From Nonomuraea wenchangensis (GTDB lineage Bacteria > Actinomycetota > Actinomycetes > Streptosporangiales > Streptosporangiaceae): a DNA stretch of 64,000 nt. This document shows positions 58,147 to 64,000 of the stretch, piece after piece. A program made the translations under genes and the position numbers. Where the stretch lies: NCBI RefSeq assembly GCF_900111685.1, contig NZ_FOHX01000013.1:87225-151224 (forward strand). Direction: 5' to 3'. Under the pieces are notes generated by a model, which was not told where the DNA came from, did no database searches, and saw only the letters and a list, made by a program, of their open reading frames with translations. Numbering within the stretch: position 1 is the first letter of the stretch; each line of letters opens with the position of its first letter.

Positions 58147-58756
58147 ATCCTCGGTGATCCCGCCCGAACAGGCGGTCCAGGTAGTAGTCGATGATCTCGG
58201 TGGCGGCCTCGTGGCTGCGCTGCCCGCTGAGGACACTGGAGGTCAGGCCGTTGGCGAGAGCCAGCAGGCCGGCGACCTCGGTACGCGGGTCGCGATCGGG
58301 GGCGATGTCCCCGGCCTGCTGCGCGGCGGTCAACCGCAGGGTGAGGAAGTTCTCCAGCGCGTTGGGCAGAGTCAGCCCGGCCGCGGCGAGCGCCGGGTCG
58401 GTGAGGGCCGCGCTGTAGTAGGCGGTCCAGGCCATGGAGTCCAGTCTGCTCTGCTCGTCGAAGGGCACGATCGCGCCGAGGACGGCGGCGAGAACGCCTC
58501 GCGGCGTCAGCTCACCCGCCGCGGCGGCGGCCCGCTGCTTGACCCGGCGGTCCATGCGGGCGCCCAGCTCGGTGAGGCCGGACTCCAGCAGAGCCTGCTT
58601 GTTCGCGAAATAGTACTGGACGACGCGCAGCGAGACCCCGGCCTCGGCGGCGATCTCCCGCATCGACACCGCCCGCAGGCCACGGGTGCCGGCGATGCGC
58701 AGCAGCGCCTCGGTCAGCAGGCGCCGCCGCTCATCATGATCCACCTGTCGGGGCAT
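58127..58756 (-). CDS. TetR-family regulator (alpha/beta hydrolase unit)
   Basis: A 209-residue TetR protein: RRRLLTEALLRIAGTRGLRAVSMREIAAEAGVSLRVVQYYFANKQ is the DNA-binding part (split here only by description), followed by a ligand domain like the BetI/TetR_C_6 type (LDSMAWTAYYSAALTDPAL, RTEVAGLLALANGLTSSVL). It follows the alpha/beta hydrolase by nine bases on the same strand. A GGATAC/GTATCC dyad before the hydrolase is its likely operator. Its last six codons double as the MerR promoter. Confidence 0.9.
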   Translation of the reverse strand: MPRQVDHDERRRLLTEALLRIAGTRGLRAVSMREIAAEAGVSLRVVQYYFANKQALLESGLTELGARMDRRVKQRAAAAAGELTPRGVLAAVLGAIVPFDEQSRLDSMAWTAYYSAALTDPALAAAGLTLPNALENFLTLRLTAAQQAGDIAPDRDPRTEVAGLLALANGLTSSVLSGQRSHEAATEIIDYYLDRLFGRDHRGFDPHPP

Positions 58757-58765
58757 GCCCGCTTC

Positions 58766-59686
58766 CTATCCGTTGCTCGTGCTGTGCCGCGGCGTCGCGG
58801 TCCCGTCCTGGGCCTGGCGGGGAAAGGTGAGGATCCGCTTCGCGACCAGGTCCGGAGCTTCGACGGGCAGCGAGTGTCCGGTGCCGGGCACGATCTCCAC
58901 GCGCCAGGACGGCGCGATGCCGGCCAGCCGCGCGGCCAGCGCCCGCGCGTCGAGCAGCGCGCTGCGCTCACCCAGCAGCACCTGCACGGGCACGGACACC
59001 TCACGTATCTGCTCGTCGGTGTAAACGGGCGGGATGAGCACCCGGCGGCGGAAGGACCAGCCGGCCCGCATCAGCTCCACCAGCCCGTCCTCGCGCAGCA
59101 CCCCGTTGCCCACCACGCCGGCCATGCGGTGCCGCAACGTACGGGGAAGCATGGAGGCGACGGCGCCGGCCAGGGCCCAGCGGATGAACCGCCTGGGCAG
59201 CGGCGCGAAGCCGCCCGGGTCCACCAGCGTCAGCGCCGCGACCCGGCCGCCTCCGCCGCGTTGCTGTTCCACCGCGGCCCAGCCCCCGGCGGAGAAACCC
59301 GCCACGTGTGCCCGCTCGGCCCCGACCGCGGCCAGGACGTCGGTGATCCAGCCCCCGACCTCGGCGCCGGTCGCGAGCGGCCGCCTCTGGACCGAGCGGC
59401 CCGGCTCGCCGAGAGGGTCGAGGGCAAGGACGGGGCGGGTACGCGCCAGCGGCTCGATGTAGCGGTACCAGGCCAGCGCGTTCGCGCCGGCACCGGCCAG
59501 CAGGACCACCGGATCCCCCTCGGCGGGCCCGGCCCGGTGGATCCGCACGACGCCGGCGCGGGTCTCCACGTCGACGGCGTCCACCGGCACCGGCCACAGC
59601 TCGGCGAGCAGCCGGTCGTAGACGGCGTAGTACTTGTCACGGGCAGAGTCGCTGGTGAAGGCGGACGGCCGGTCAGGCGTGCGCAT
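58766..59686 (-). CDS. Alpha/beta-hydrolase
   Basis: A 306-residue alpha/beta-hydrolase fold enzyme. The oxyanion region is VVLLAGAGANALAWYRYI; the nucleophile elbow is VAGFSAGGWAAV with Ser; the acid is probably the Asp in SALLDARALA and the final His is in VEIVPGTGHSLPVE. ATG 59686 is preceded by GAGATGAGG. The same-strand TetR gene nine bases downstream suggests a drug- or metabolite-induced pair. The substrate is unknown. Confidence 0.9.
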   Translation of the reverse strand: MRTPDRPSAFTSDSARDKYYAVYDRLLAELWPVPVDAVDVETRAGVVRIHRAGPAEGDPVVLLAGAGANALAWYRYIEPLARTRPVLALDPLGEPGRSVQRRPLATGAEVGGWITDVLAAVGAERAHVAGFSAGGWAAVEQQRGGGGRVAALTLVDPGGFAPLPRRFIRWALAGAVASMLPRTLRHRMAGVVGNGVLREDGLVELMRAGWSFRRRVLIPPVYTDEQIREVSVPVQVLLGERSALLDARALAARLAGIAPSWRVEIVPGTGHSLPVEAPDLVAKRILTFPRQAQDGTATPRHSTSNG

Positions 59687-59706
59687 GGTGACCTCATCTC
59701 CCGAAT

Positions 59707-59722
59707 GGATACAGTCGTATCC
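59707..59722. promoter_or_regulatory. TetR operator candidate
   Basis: GGATAC-AGTC-GTATCC, perfect six-base arms, 21 bases before the alpha/beta-hydrolase start. This size and position fit a TetR site controlling the hydrolase-TetR operon. Confidence 0.65.
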
Positions 59723-59872
59723 TAACGCTCGCCGGCGAGATCGCCTTTGCCTTCGGCGTACGTATCTAGGTACTCAAATAGGGATTTCTCACCTCTTGGT
59801 GGGACGGGGGGTGCGGACATGGTGATGGAGTGACCCGGAAGCGGGACGCACCAAGGATTGGGGGAATCCGAC

Positions 59873-59959
59873 ATGCGCCAGCACCAGCCTCCGTACCCGC
59901 CACGCGGCGACACCGGCTCGGGCGCCGCTCGCCCGGTGGCCCAGCAGGGATCGGCATGA
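59873..59959 (+). CDS. 28-residue upstream ORF coupled to RsbW-like gene
   Basis: The ORF starts at ATG 59873 after a GGGGGAA site and ends in an ATGA overlap with the next gene. The peptide is MRQHQPPYPPRGDTGSGAAR followed by PVAQQGSA: proline-rich, hydrophilic, without a signal. It may be a leader peptide whose translation drives that of the ATPase. Confidence 0.5.
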   Translation: MRQHQPPYPPRGDTGSGAARPVAQQGSA

Positions 59960-60462
59960 GCCCCACCCCCACGGCCATGCGCGCCGCCCTGCCCGCGCTG
60001 ATGCCCGCCCTCGTGCCCGCGTTGATGCCGTCGCTCACGCCCACGTCCGTGCCCGTCTGCCTGTCCACGTCCATGCCCGTGGTCGCGGCGTCCTGGACGC
60101 TGCCCGCGACCGCCTCCTCGGTGCCGCGCGCCCGCCGCGCGGCACGCGGCCTGCTCGCCGAGTGGGGGCCGCCCAGCGAGACGGGGGAGACCGCCGAACT
60201 GCTCGTCAGCGAACTGGTCACGAACGCGATCCAGCACGCACGCGGCCCCGTCGTGCTCAGCATGTGGGCCCGCGGCGGACGGCTGCGCTGCGAGGTGGCC
60301 GACGCCGACCCCCGCCCGCCCCGCCCCCGCCACGCCGGCGAGCAGGACGAAGGCTCCCGCGGCCTGGAACTGGTGGAGGCGCTGGCCGACACCTGGGGCA
60401 GCACCCCCTCCCGGCGCGGCAAGGTCGTCTGGTTCGAGCTGACCACGCCGGGGCCCGCGTGA
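59956..60462 (+). CDS. RsbW-like ATP-binding protein (HATPase_c)
   Basis: A 168-residue anti-sigma-factor-like kinase. The N box is LLVSELVTNAIQHARGPVVL, with Glu86 and Asn90; the G1 box is cut down to EVADADPRPPRP, and the G2-like EGSRGLELVEALADTWG follows. Such proteins control sigma or anti-anti-sigma factors in actinomycetes. The first 45 residues are an odd low-complexity tract (ALPALMPALVPALMPSLTPT) rich in Pro, Leu, Ala and Met, which is not a normal part of the family. The ATG overlaps the leader ORF stop. Confidence 0.83.
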   Translation: MSPTPTAMRAALPALMPALVPALMPSLTPTSVPVCLSTSMPVVAASWTLPATASSVPRARRAARGLLAEWGPPSETGETAELLVSELVTNAIQHARGPVVLSMWARGGRLRCEVADADPRPPRPRHAGEQDEGSRGLELVEALADTWGSTPSRRGKVVWFELTTPGPA

Positions 60463-61161
60463 GGTTCCCCTGCTCACGCGCGCCCCGGCGCCGCCCCCTC
60501 ACCGGCGATTCCGCCGCCGCACACCATGGCCGCCCCATCGGCAGGCAAAAACTTGCTGAGGGTTTTGGCAGGAACTGCCCCGGATAAGGGGCCGGACATA
60601 ACCTGGGGACGACGGCGGGCGGCGCCGCACGAGGCGGACGCCGGCTCCGCCCCTGTGAGGCGCCATGACAACGGTGACGACCAGCAGCATCCCGCACGGG
60701 CAACCCGGCAGCCCGCCCGCCGAGGCGATCAGCCCCGCGAGGCGACCGGGGGAGACGACGGCGACACACCCCGGCACCCGCCGGGACCGGCATCGACCCC
60801 CAGGACGTCCAGCATCCGGCGGACGGCCCCGGGGCCGCGCCGACTCGCGAGGACCACGCGGACCCCGTACGCTCCCGCAGCCCGAAGAGCCGCGAAGGAG
60901 GACGCCCGCGCGCCCCGCACCGCGCTTATTACCGCGAGCGACCCGCCTGCTCCGCCAAACCTGCGCGCGGACCCGGCCGGACGCGGACGGCCTGACCACC
61001 ACCGCCCCGGCGCCGGCACGCGCGCCCGAGCGGCACCCGTCGCAGCCGTCCCGTCACACCGGACAGCGCGACCCGCGGCCCCGCGAGCACGGCCACCGGC
61101 CTGCCGCATCACCTGACCACCGGTTATTACCCAGGTGAGGGACGCACACCGAACGATAACA
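60463..61161. other. Gap without a confident gene
   Basis: About 700 bases between the RsbW-like and XRE genes. Several frames stay open on both strands, as expected at this GC content. The most gene-like is 60665-61138 on plus (157 codons, GAGG before its ATG), but its product is a Pro/Arg/Thr-rich, low-complexity sequence with no domain. Small hairpins occur near 60540-60600 (GGCAG-GAA-CTGCC and GCCCC-GGATAA-GGGGC). I do not call a gene. Confidence 0.5.
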
Positions 61162-61177
61162 ATACCGGTAACGGTAT
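61162..61177. promoter_or_regulatory. ATACCG-N4-CGGTAT operator candidate
   Basis: Perfect six-base arms around GTAA. The right arm overlaps the TATAGA -10-like box at 61175-61180, nine bases before the XRE start. Position suits autorepression by the XRE protein. Confidence 0.6.
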
Positions 61178-61189
61178 AGAGTGAGCTCC

Positions 61190-61441
61190 ATGGTGCGACC
61201 ACCGCTGACCCCCGAAGAACGGCTCCGCGGCGAGCACCTCGGCACGATGCTCCGCCAGGCCCGCGGCGAGCGCAGCATCGTCGAGGTCGCCGCCGCCGCC
61301 GGCATGTCCGCCGAAACCCTCCGCAAGATCGAGACCGGCCGGATCGCCACACCCGCGTTCTTCACCATCGCCGCCCTGGCCGACGTCCTCGGCATCTCAC
61401 TCGACCACCTCGCCACCCGCACCGCCCCCGCCCCCACCTGA
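61190..61441 (+). CDS. XRE-family helix-turn-helix regulator
   Basis: An 83-residue Cro/CI-type DNA-binding protein made almost entirely of the helix-turn-helix: LGTMLRQARGERSIVEVAAA, AGMSAETLRKIETGRIATPAFFTIAALADVLGISLDHLA. I prefer ATG 61190, nine bases after a TATAGA -10 and so probably leaderless, to GTG 61181. A dyad overlaps this promoter. It lies 43 bases before a tiny membrane protein gene that may share its transcript. Confidence 0.9.
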   Translation: MVRPPLTPEERLRGEHLGTMLRQARGERSIVEVAAAAGMSAETLRKIETGRIATPAFFTIAALADVLGISLDHLATRTAPAPT

Positions 61442-61484
61442 CCCGGCATCAGCCCAGCTCAACCCCCTTGTTACCGTCGAAGAC

Positions 61485-61625
61485 ATGGACACGGGGGAGT
61501 GCCGCCCGCCACCCAGGCCCAGCCTGTGGCGGCGCCTGCTCATCCTGGCCGGCCTGGCCGCGGTGATCCTCGCCGCCGCCGCACTCGGCGCCGCCGCCTT
61601 CCTGCTCACCACCACCACCCGCTGA
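61485..61625 (+). CDS. 46-residue single-pass membrane protein
   Basis: A short ORF, MDTGECRPPPRPSLWRRLLI, then a strongly hydrophobic helix (LAGLAAVILAAAALGAAAFL) and a short TTTTR tail. Positive residues before the helix predict the N terminus inside the cell. TTACCG ten bases before the ATG could be a -10, so it may also be leaderless. Family unknown. Confidence 0.55.
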   Translation: MDTGECRPPPRPSLWRRLLILAGLAAVILAAAALGAAAFLLTTTTR

Positions 61626-61665
61626 CGGTCGGACGTCTGATCACCGCCGGCGGAAGACCGCCAGC

Positions 61666-62421
61666 TCAGTAGCCGGCCGCCCGCGCCAACGCGGAATCCG
61701 CACCCGGCTCCAGCGGACGCGACAGGAACACCGGCGCCTGCGCCATGAACCGCGGCTCAGCCCCCTCGTGCTCCTGCGCCGCGTGCACCGTGAACGGATG
61801 CACCAGATACACATCACCCGGACAACCGGTCGCCAGCGCCACCGGCCGGTCCCGGCCCACCTCCTCGAACGCCGGCCCGATCTCCATCACGTCCCGCACC
61901 CGCTCGTCCAGCAGCGCCGCCATGTCCCGCTGCGAGCCCACCCGGATCCGCGTCGGCGCGTCCCGCGGCCCCACCCGCGACAGCAGCACCAGCAGCAGCA
62001 ACGTGTGCGACCGCCGGCTCACCCCGTACGTGCCGTCCGCGCGCGGCGTGTTGGCGTCGATGTGCCAGCCCCGGTCCTCGGCCGGCGGCACCCGCGGGAA
62101 CCGCACAGGAACGTTGCCCAGACTGCCGGGCGGCACCCACCCGCCCGCGCCCGCCACCGCGTCCAGCGCCGACGCCAGCCGCGGACTGCGTACGATCTGC
62201 CCGAAAGGCCCTTCGCCCGTCAGGTCGGCCGTCCACACCACCGGCCGCGTCCACCCCGACGGATCGTCCGGCGACAACCCGATCCGCTGCCACAACAGCG
62301 CCCGCGCCGCGTCGGCCACCTCGCCCGGCACGACCGACTCCACCTTGACGAACCCGTCGGCCACGAACGCCTCGGCGTCAACCCCGCCGGCGCCACCGGC
62401 GCCCATGCTGGTCTCGTTCAT
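61666..62421 (-). CDS. Phytanoyl-CoA dioxygenase (PhyH)-like protein
   Basis: A 251-residue Fe(II)/2-oxoglutarate oxygenase-like protein. AFVADGFVKVESVVPGEVADAARAL is the usual N-terminal helix pair. The iron ligands are His120 and Asp122 (GWHIDANTP) and the distal His in YLVHPFTVHAA. Arg in EPRFMAQ may bind 2-oxoglutarate. ATG 62421, with TAGCGT eight bases upstream, suggests a leaderless message. Members hydroxylate small metabolites or natural products. The substrate is unknown. Confidence 0.87.
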   Translation of the reverse strand: MNETSMGAGGAGGVDAEAFVADGFVKVESVVPGEVADAARALLWQRIGLSPDDPSGWTRPVVWTADLTGEGPFGQIVRSPRLASALDAVAGAGGWVPPGSLGNVPVRFPRVPPAEDRGWHIDANTPRADGTYGVSRRSHTLLLLVLLSRVGPRDAPTRIRVGSQRDMAALLDERVRDVMEIGPAFEEVGRDRPVALATGCPGDVYLVHPFTVHAAQEHEGAEPRFMAQAPVFLSRPLEPGADSALARAAGY

Positions 62422-62491
62422 GCGCCGGAACGCTAGCAGCGCCCACCCACCCGGATCGACCCGATTTTTCCCGCAGAAGAGGCAGGCGCGG

Positions 62492-63445
62492 TCAAACGAG
62501 GGAGAGCTGCGCCGCCCGCGGCTCCCGCCCCCGCGCCTCACCAGGACCGAACGCCATCCCGTACACCCGGCACAACTGCGCGATCTGCTCCGTGATGCGC
62601 CGCTCGTAGTCCGGCGACGGCAGCCCCGCCCGGTCGTACAGCTCCTCGTAACGCGCCACCAGCCCCGGATGCGCCTCACCCAGCCACTCCAGGTACCACG
62701 CCCGCGTCCCCGCCGGCAGCCGCAACACCACCGGCTCCACCGCCCCCGCCCCCGCACCCGCGATCCGCCGCACCGTCGCCCCCAGCTGATCGGCCGCGTC
62801 GCTCAGCAACGGCAGCACCGGCGCCATCAGCACCCGGCACTCCACCCCCGCCTCCGCCAGCGCCGACACCAGCTCCAGCCGCGCCTGCGCCGTCGGCGCC
62901 CCCGGCTCCACCGCCCGCCGGATCCGCTCGTCCACGAACGCGATCGACACCGCCACCCGCGCCCCCGCCTCCGCCAGCAACGCCGCGTCCCGCAACACCA
63001 GCGCCGCCTTCGTGTAGACGGTGAACGGCACCCCCGCCTCCGCCAGCGCCCCGATCACCCCCGGCATCAGCCGGTAGGTCCGCTCCGCCTCCTGGTAGCA
63101 GTCACCGCTGACGCCCACCGCCAGCTCCTCACCACCCCAGCGCGCCAGCTCCGCGCGCAACCGCGCCACCGCGTTCGGCTTGACCACGATCCGCGTGTCG
63201 AAATCACGCCCCGCGTCCAGCCCCAGCCGCCGATGACCCGCCCGCGCCCCGCACCCCCGGCACGCGTGCGCGCACCCCCGATAGGGGGAGATGGCCCACT
63301 GCTGCGCGATGCCCGCCACCGGCGGCACCCGCTCGATCATCGTCCGGGCCTGCGTCTCGTAGAAGCCGTCGCGCAGCACCGCGCGCCGCTCGATCAGCGG
63401 TCGCTCATCGGCGGCGTCAACCAGCGGAAGCGCGTCCCAACCCAC
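62492..63445 (-). CDS. Radical SAM protein, Rv2578c-like family
   Basis: A 317-residue radical SAM enzyme. The [4Fe-4S] cluster motif is YRGCAHACRGCGARAGH, with Cys58, Cys62 and Cys65 as CxxxCxxC. The usual CxYCFAR of the family is CRGCGAR here, so the aromatic residue before the last Cys is replaced by Gly. VGVSGDCYQEAERTYRLMPG and FTVYTKAALVLRDAALL continue the barrel. The N terminus (GWDALPLVDAADE) resembles the mycobacterial Rv2578c group, which is related to the spore photoproduct lyase and SPL-like proteins. Function unknown. The GTG start is used. Confidence 0.87.
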   Translation of the reverse strand: MGWDALPLVDAADERPLIERRAVLRDGFYETQARTMIERVPPVAGIAQQWAISPYRGCAHACRGCGARAGHRRLGLDAGRDFDTRIVVKPNAVARLRAELARWGGEELAVGVSGDCYQEAERTYRLMPGVIGALAEAGVPFTVYTKAALVLRDAALLAEAGARVAVSIAFVDERIRRAVEPGAPTAQARLELVSALAEAGVECRVLMAPVLPLLSDAADQLGATVRRIAGAGAGAVEPVVLRLPAGTRAWYLEWLGEAHPGLVARYEELYDRAGLPSPDYERRITEQIAQLCRVYGMAFGPGEARGREPRAAQLSLV

Positions 63446-63563
63446 ACCTTCCAGTGGAACACGTATTCGACTGCGTTTTCAAGCAGTTCCGCCACACCCA
63501 GGGGAGCGGAGCCCGACGATAAAATGGGACACCCGTACCACTTCACCCCCACAAAGGAACACC

Positions 63564-63890
63564 ATGGCCTGGATCCTGCTCGCCCTCGCCATCGCCTCAG
63601 AAATCCTCGCCACCAGCGCACTCAAACTCAGCAACGGCCTCACCCACATCGGCTGGACCATCGTCGTCGCCGCCGGCTACATCACCTCCTTCACCCTCCT
63701 CGCCCAAGCACTCAAACTCCAGCTCGACATGGGCACCGCCTACGCCGTCTGGTCCGGCGCCGGCACCGCCGCCATCGCCCTCATCGGCGCCGCCTTCATG
63801 GGGGAGACCCTCACCCCGTACAAGATCGGCGGCATCCTGCTCATCATCGCCGGCGTCATCGTCCTCAACCTCGCCGCCCGCACCCCATGA
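63564..63890 (+). CDS. Small multidrug resistance (SMR) transporter
   Basis: A 108-residue four-helix SMR protein of the EmrE/QacE/SugE family. Helix 1 is AWILLALAIASEILATSALKL with the essential Glu13. Helix 2 is VVAAGYITSFTLLAQAL; helix 3 AYAVWSGAGTAAIALIGAAF carries the conserved GxG; helix 4 is GGILLIIAGVIVLNL. It works as a proton antiporter for cations or guanidinium. AAAGGA precedes the ATG. It overlaps the next TetR gene by four bases, so drug-responsive control is likely. Confidence 0.93.
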   Translation: MAWILLALAIASEILATSALKLSNGLTHIGWTIVVAAGYITSFTLLAQALKLQLDMGTAYAVWSGAGTAAIALIGAAFMGETLTPYKIGGILLIIAGVIVLNLAARTP

Positions 63891-64000
63891 AAAACCCCAA
63901 CCCCGCCACCCAGGCCCGCTCCCGCCGCCGCCGCACCACCCTCCTCAACGCCGCCGTCGACCTCCTCGCCGAAGGCGGCTTCGCCGCCGTCACCCACCGA
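63887..64000 (+). CDS. TetR-family regulator, N-terminal part (cut by window end)
   Basis: The first 38 codons of a TetR repressor: after a basic leader come RRRRTTLLNAAVDLLAEGGF and AAVTHR, the start of the helix-turn-helix region. The ATG overlaps the SMR stop as ATGA, and an SMR transporter followed by its TetR repressor is a common pair. The ligand domain is outside the window. Confidence 0.82.
   Translation, partial: MKNPNPATQARSRRRRTTLLNAAVDLLAEGGFAAVTHR

Noticed and set aside
57023..59725. A 900-codon open frame on the plus strand
   Set aside because: It is antisense to the ArsR, MerR, TetR and alpha/beta-hydrolase genes, all with recognisable domains; the product has none.
60526..61138. 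Overlapping plus-strand ORFs of 157 and 196 codons in the gap after the RsbW-like gene
   Set aside because: Both products are low-complexity Pro/Arg/Ala sequences without domains, and similar frames are open on the other strand.
63460..63563. A guanidine riboswitch before the SMR transporter
   Set aside because: I looked for paired ACGR-loop hairpins or a ykkC-like fold and found no convincing pair. Regulation by the adjacent TetR is simpler.
1..64000. CRISPR arrays, tRNA or rRNA genes, insertion sequences, prophage genes
   Set aside because: No regularly spaced repeats, no cloverleaf or rRNA sequence, and no transposase, integrase or structural phage protein was found on either strand.

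Overview
The window is chromosomal DNA from a high-GC actinomycete. Third codon positions are almost all G or C, GTG and TTG starts are common, stops and starts overlap as ATGA, GTGA or TTGA, and several promoters look leaderless. The TetR, MarR, MerR (TipA-like), WYL, ECF41 and RsbW-like regulators fit the same picture. A Streptosporangiales host such as Nonomuraea, Streptosporangium or Actinomadura is my inference only. I see no rRNA, tRNA, CRISPR array, transposase or phage gene.

Region 1 (1-29501) is one large CoA-thioester catabolic island. A minus-strand operon carries an SDR, a thiolase, two acyl-CoA dehydrogenases and a TetR regulator cut by the window edge. Opposite it lie a MaoC hydratase, an SDR and two crotonases. 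After a metallo-beta-lactamase-fold hydrolase, a third crotonase and an acyl-CoA synthetase comes a compact operon (11365-20065). It encodes an acyl-CoA synthetase, Rieske oxygenase alpha and beta subunits, a 76-residue small protein, a CoA-transferase, a thiolase, a ketosynthase-like/DUF35 fusion and an SCP2-type thiolase. The next operon (20124-26843) holds a SnoaL-crotonase fusion, an acyl-CoA dehydrogenase, an SDR, an FAD oxidoreductase, a [3Fe-4S] ferredoxin, its reductase and a nitroreductase. A second TetR and a CitE-like lyase/MaoC pair close the island. AT-rich dyads related to TAATCTAGATTA sit before six transcription units. The two TetR genes are almost identical in DNA over the shared segment, so the island looks like one regulon. 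The likely job is activation of a carboxylic acid to its CoA ester, ring oxygenation and beta-oxidation-like or retro-aldol shortening. The substrate is unknown and no ring-cleavage dioxygenase is present.

Region 2 (29698-42256) is mixed: an OmpA-domain lipoprotein, a VOC protein, a short YdeI-like protein, a cysteine hydrolase, a secreted metalloprotease with a discoidin-like domain, a membrane protein, a Gfo/Idh/MocA-ThuA pair, a WYL regulator facing a broken epoxide hydrolase gene, and an ECF41 sigma factor facing a carboxymuconolactone decarboxylase-like gene and an NAD(P)-binding gene. A 20-bp sequence recurs at both ends of the metalloprotease-ThuA block.

Region 3 (42378-46484) is a cytochrome P450 unit: cupin, ferredoxin, ferredoxin reductase, P450, and a convergent SDR. 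Region 4 (46630-64000) mixes housekeeping and stress or resistance genes: a HelD/HelR-like helicase, MarR with an RND pump, adenylosuccinate lyase, GNAT, DUF4037, an ArsR-SRPBCC pair, a TipA-like MerR, TetR with an alpha/beta hydrolase, an RsbW-like ATPase with a coupled leader ORF, an XRE regulator, a 46-residue membrane peptide, a phytanoyl-CoA dioxygenase-like enzyme, an Rv2578c-like radical SAM protein, and an SMR transporter overlapping a TetR gene cut by the window end.
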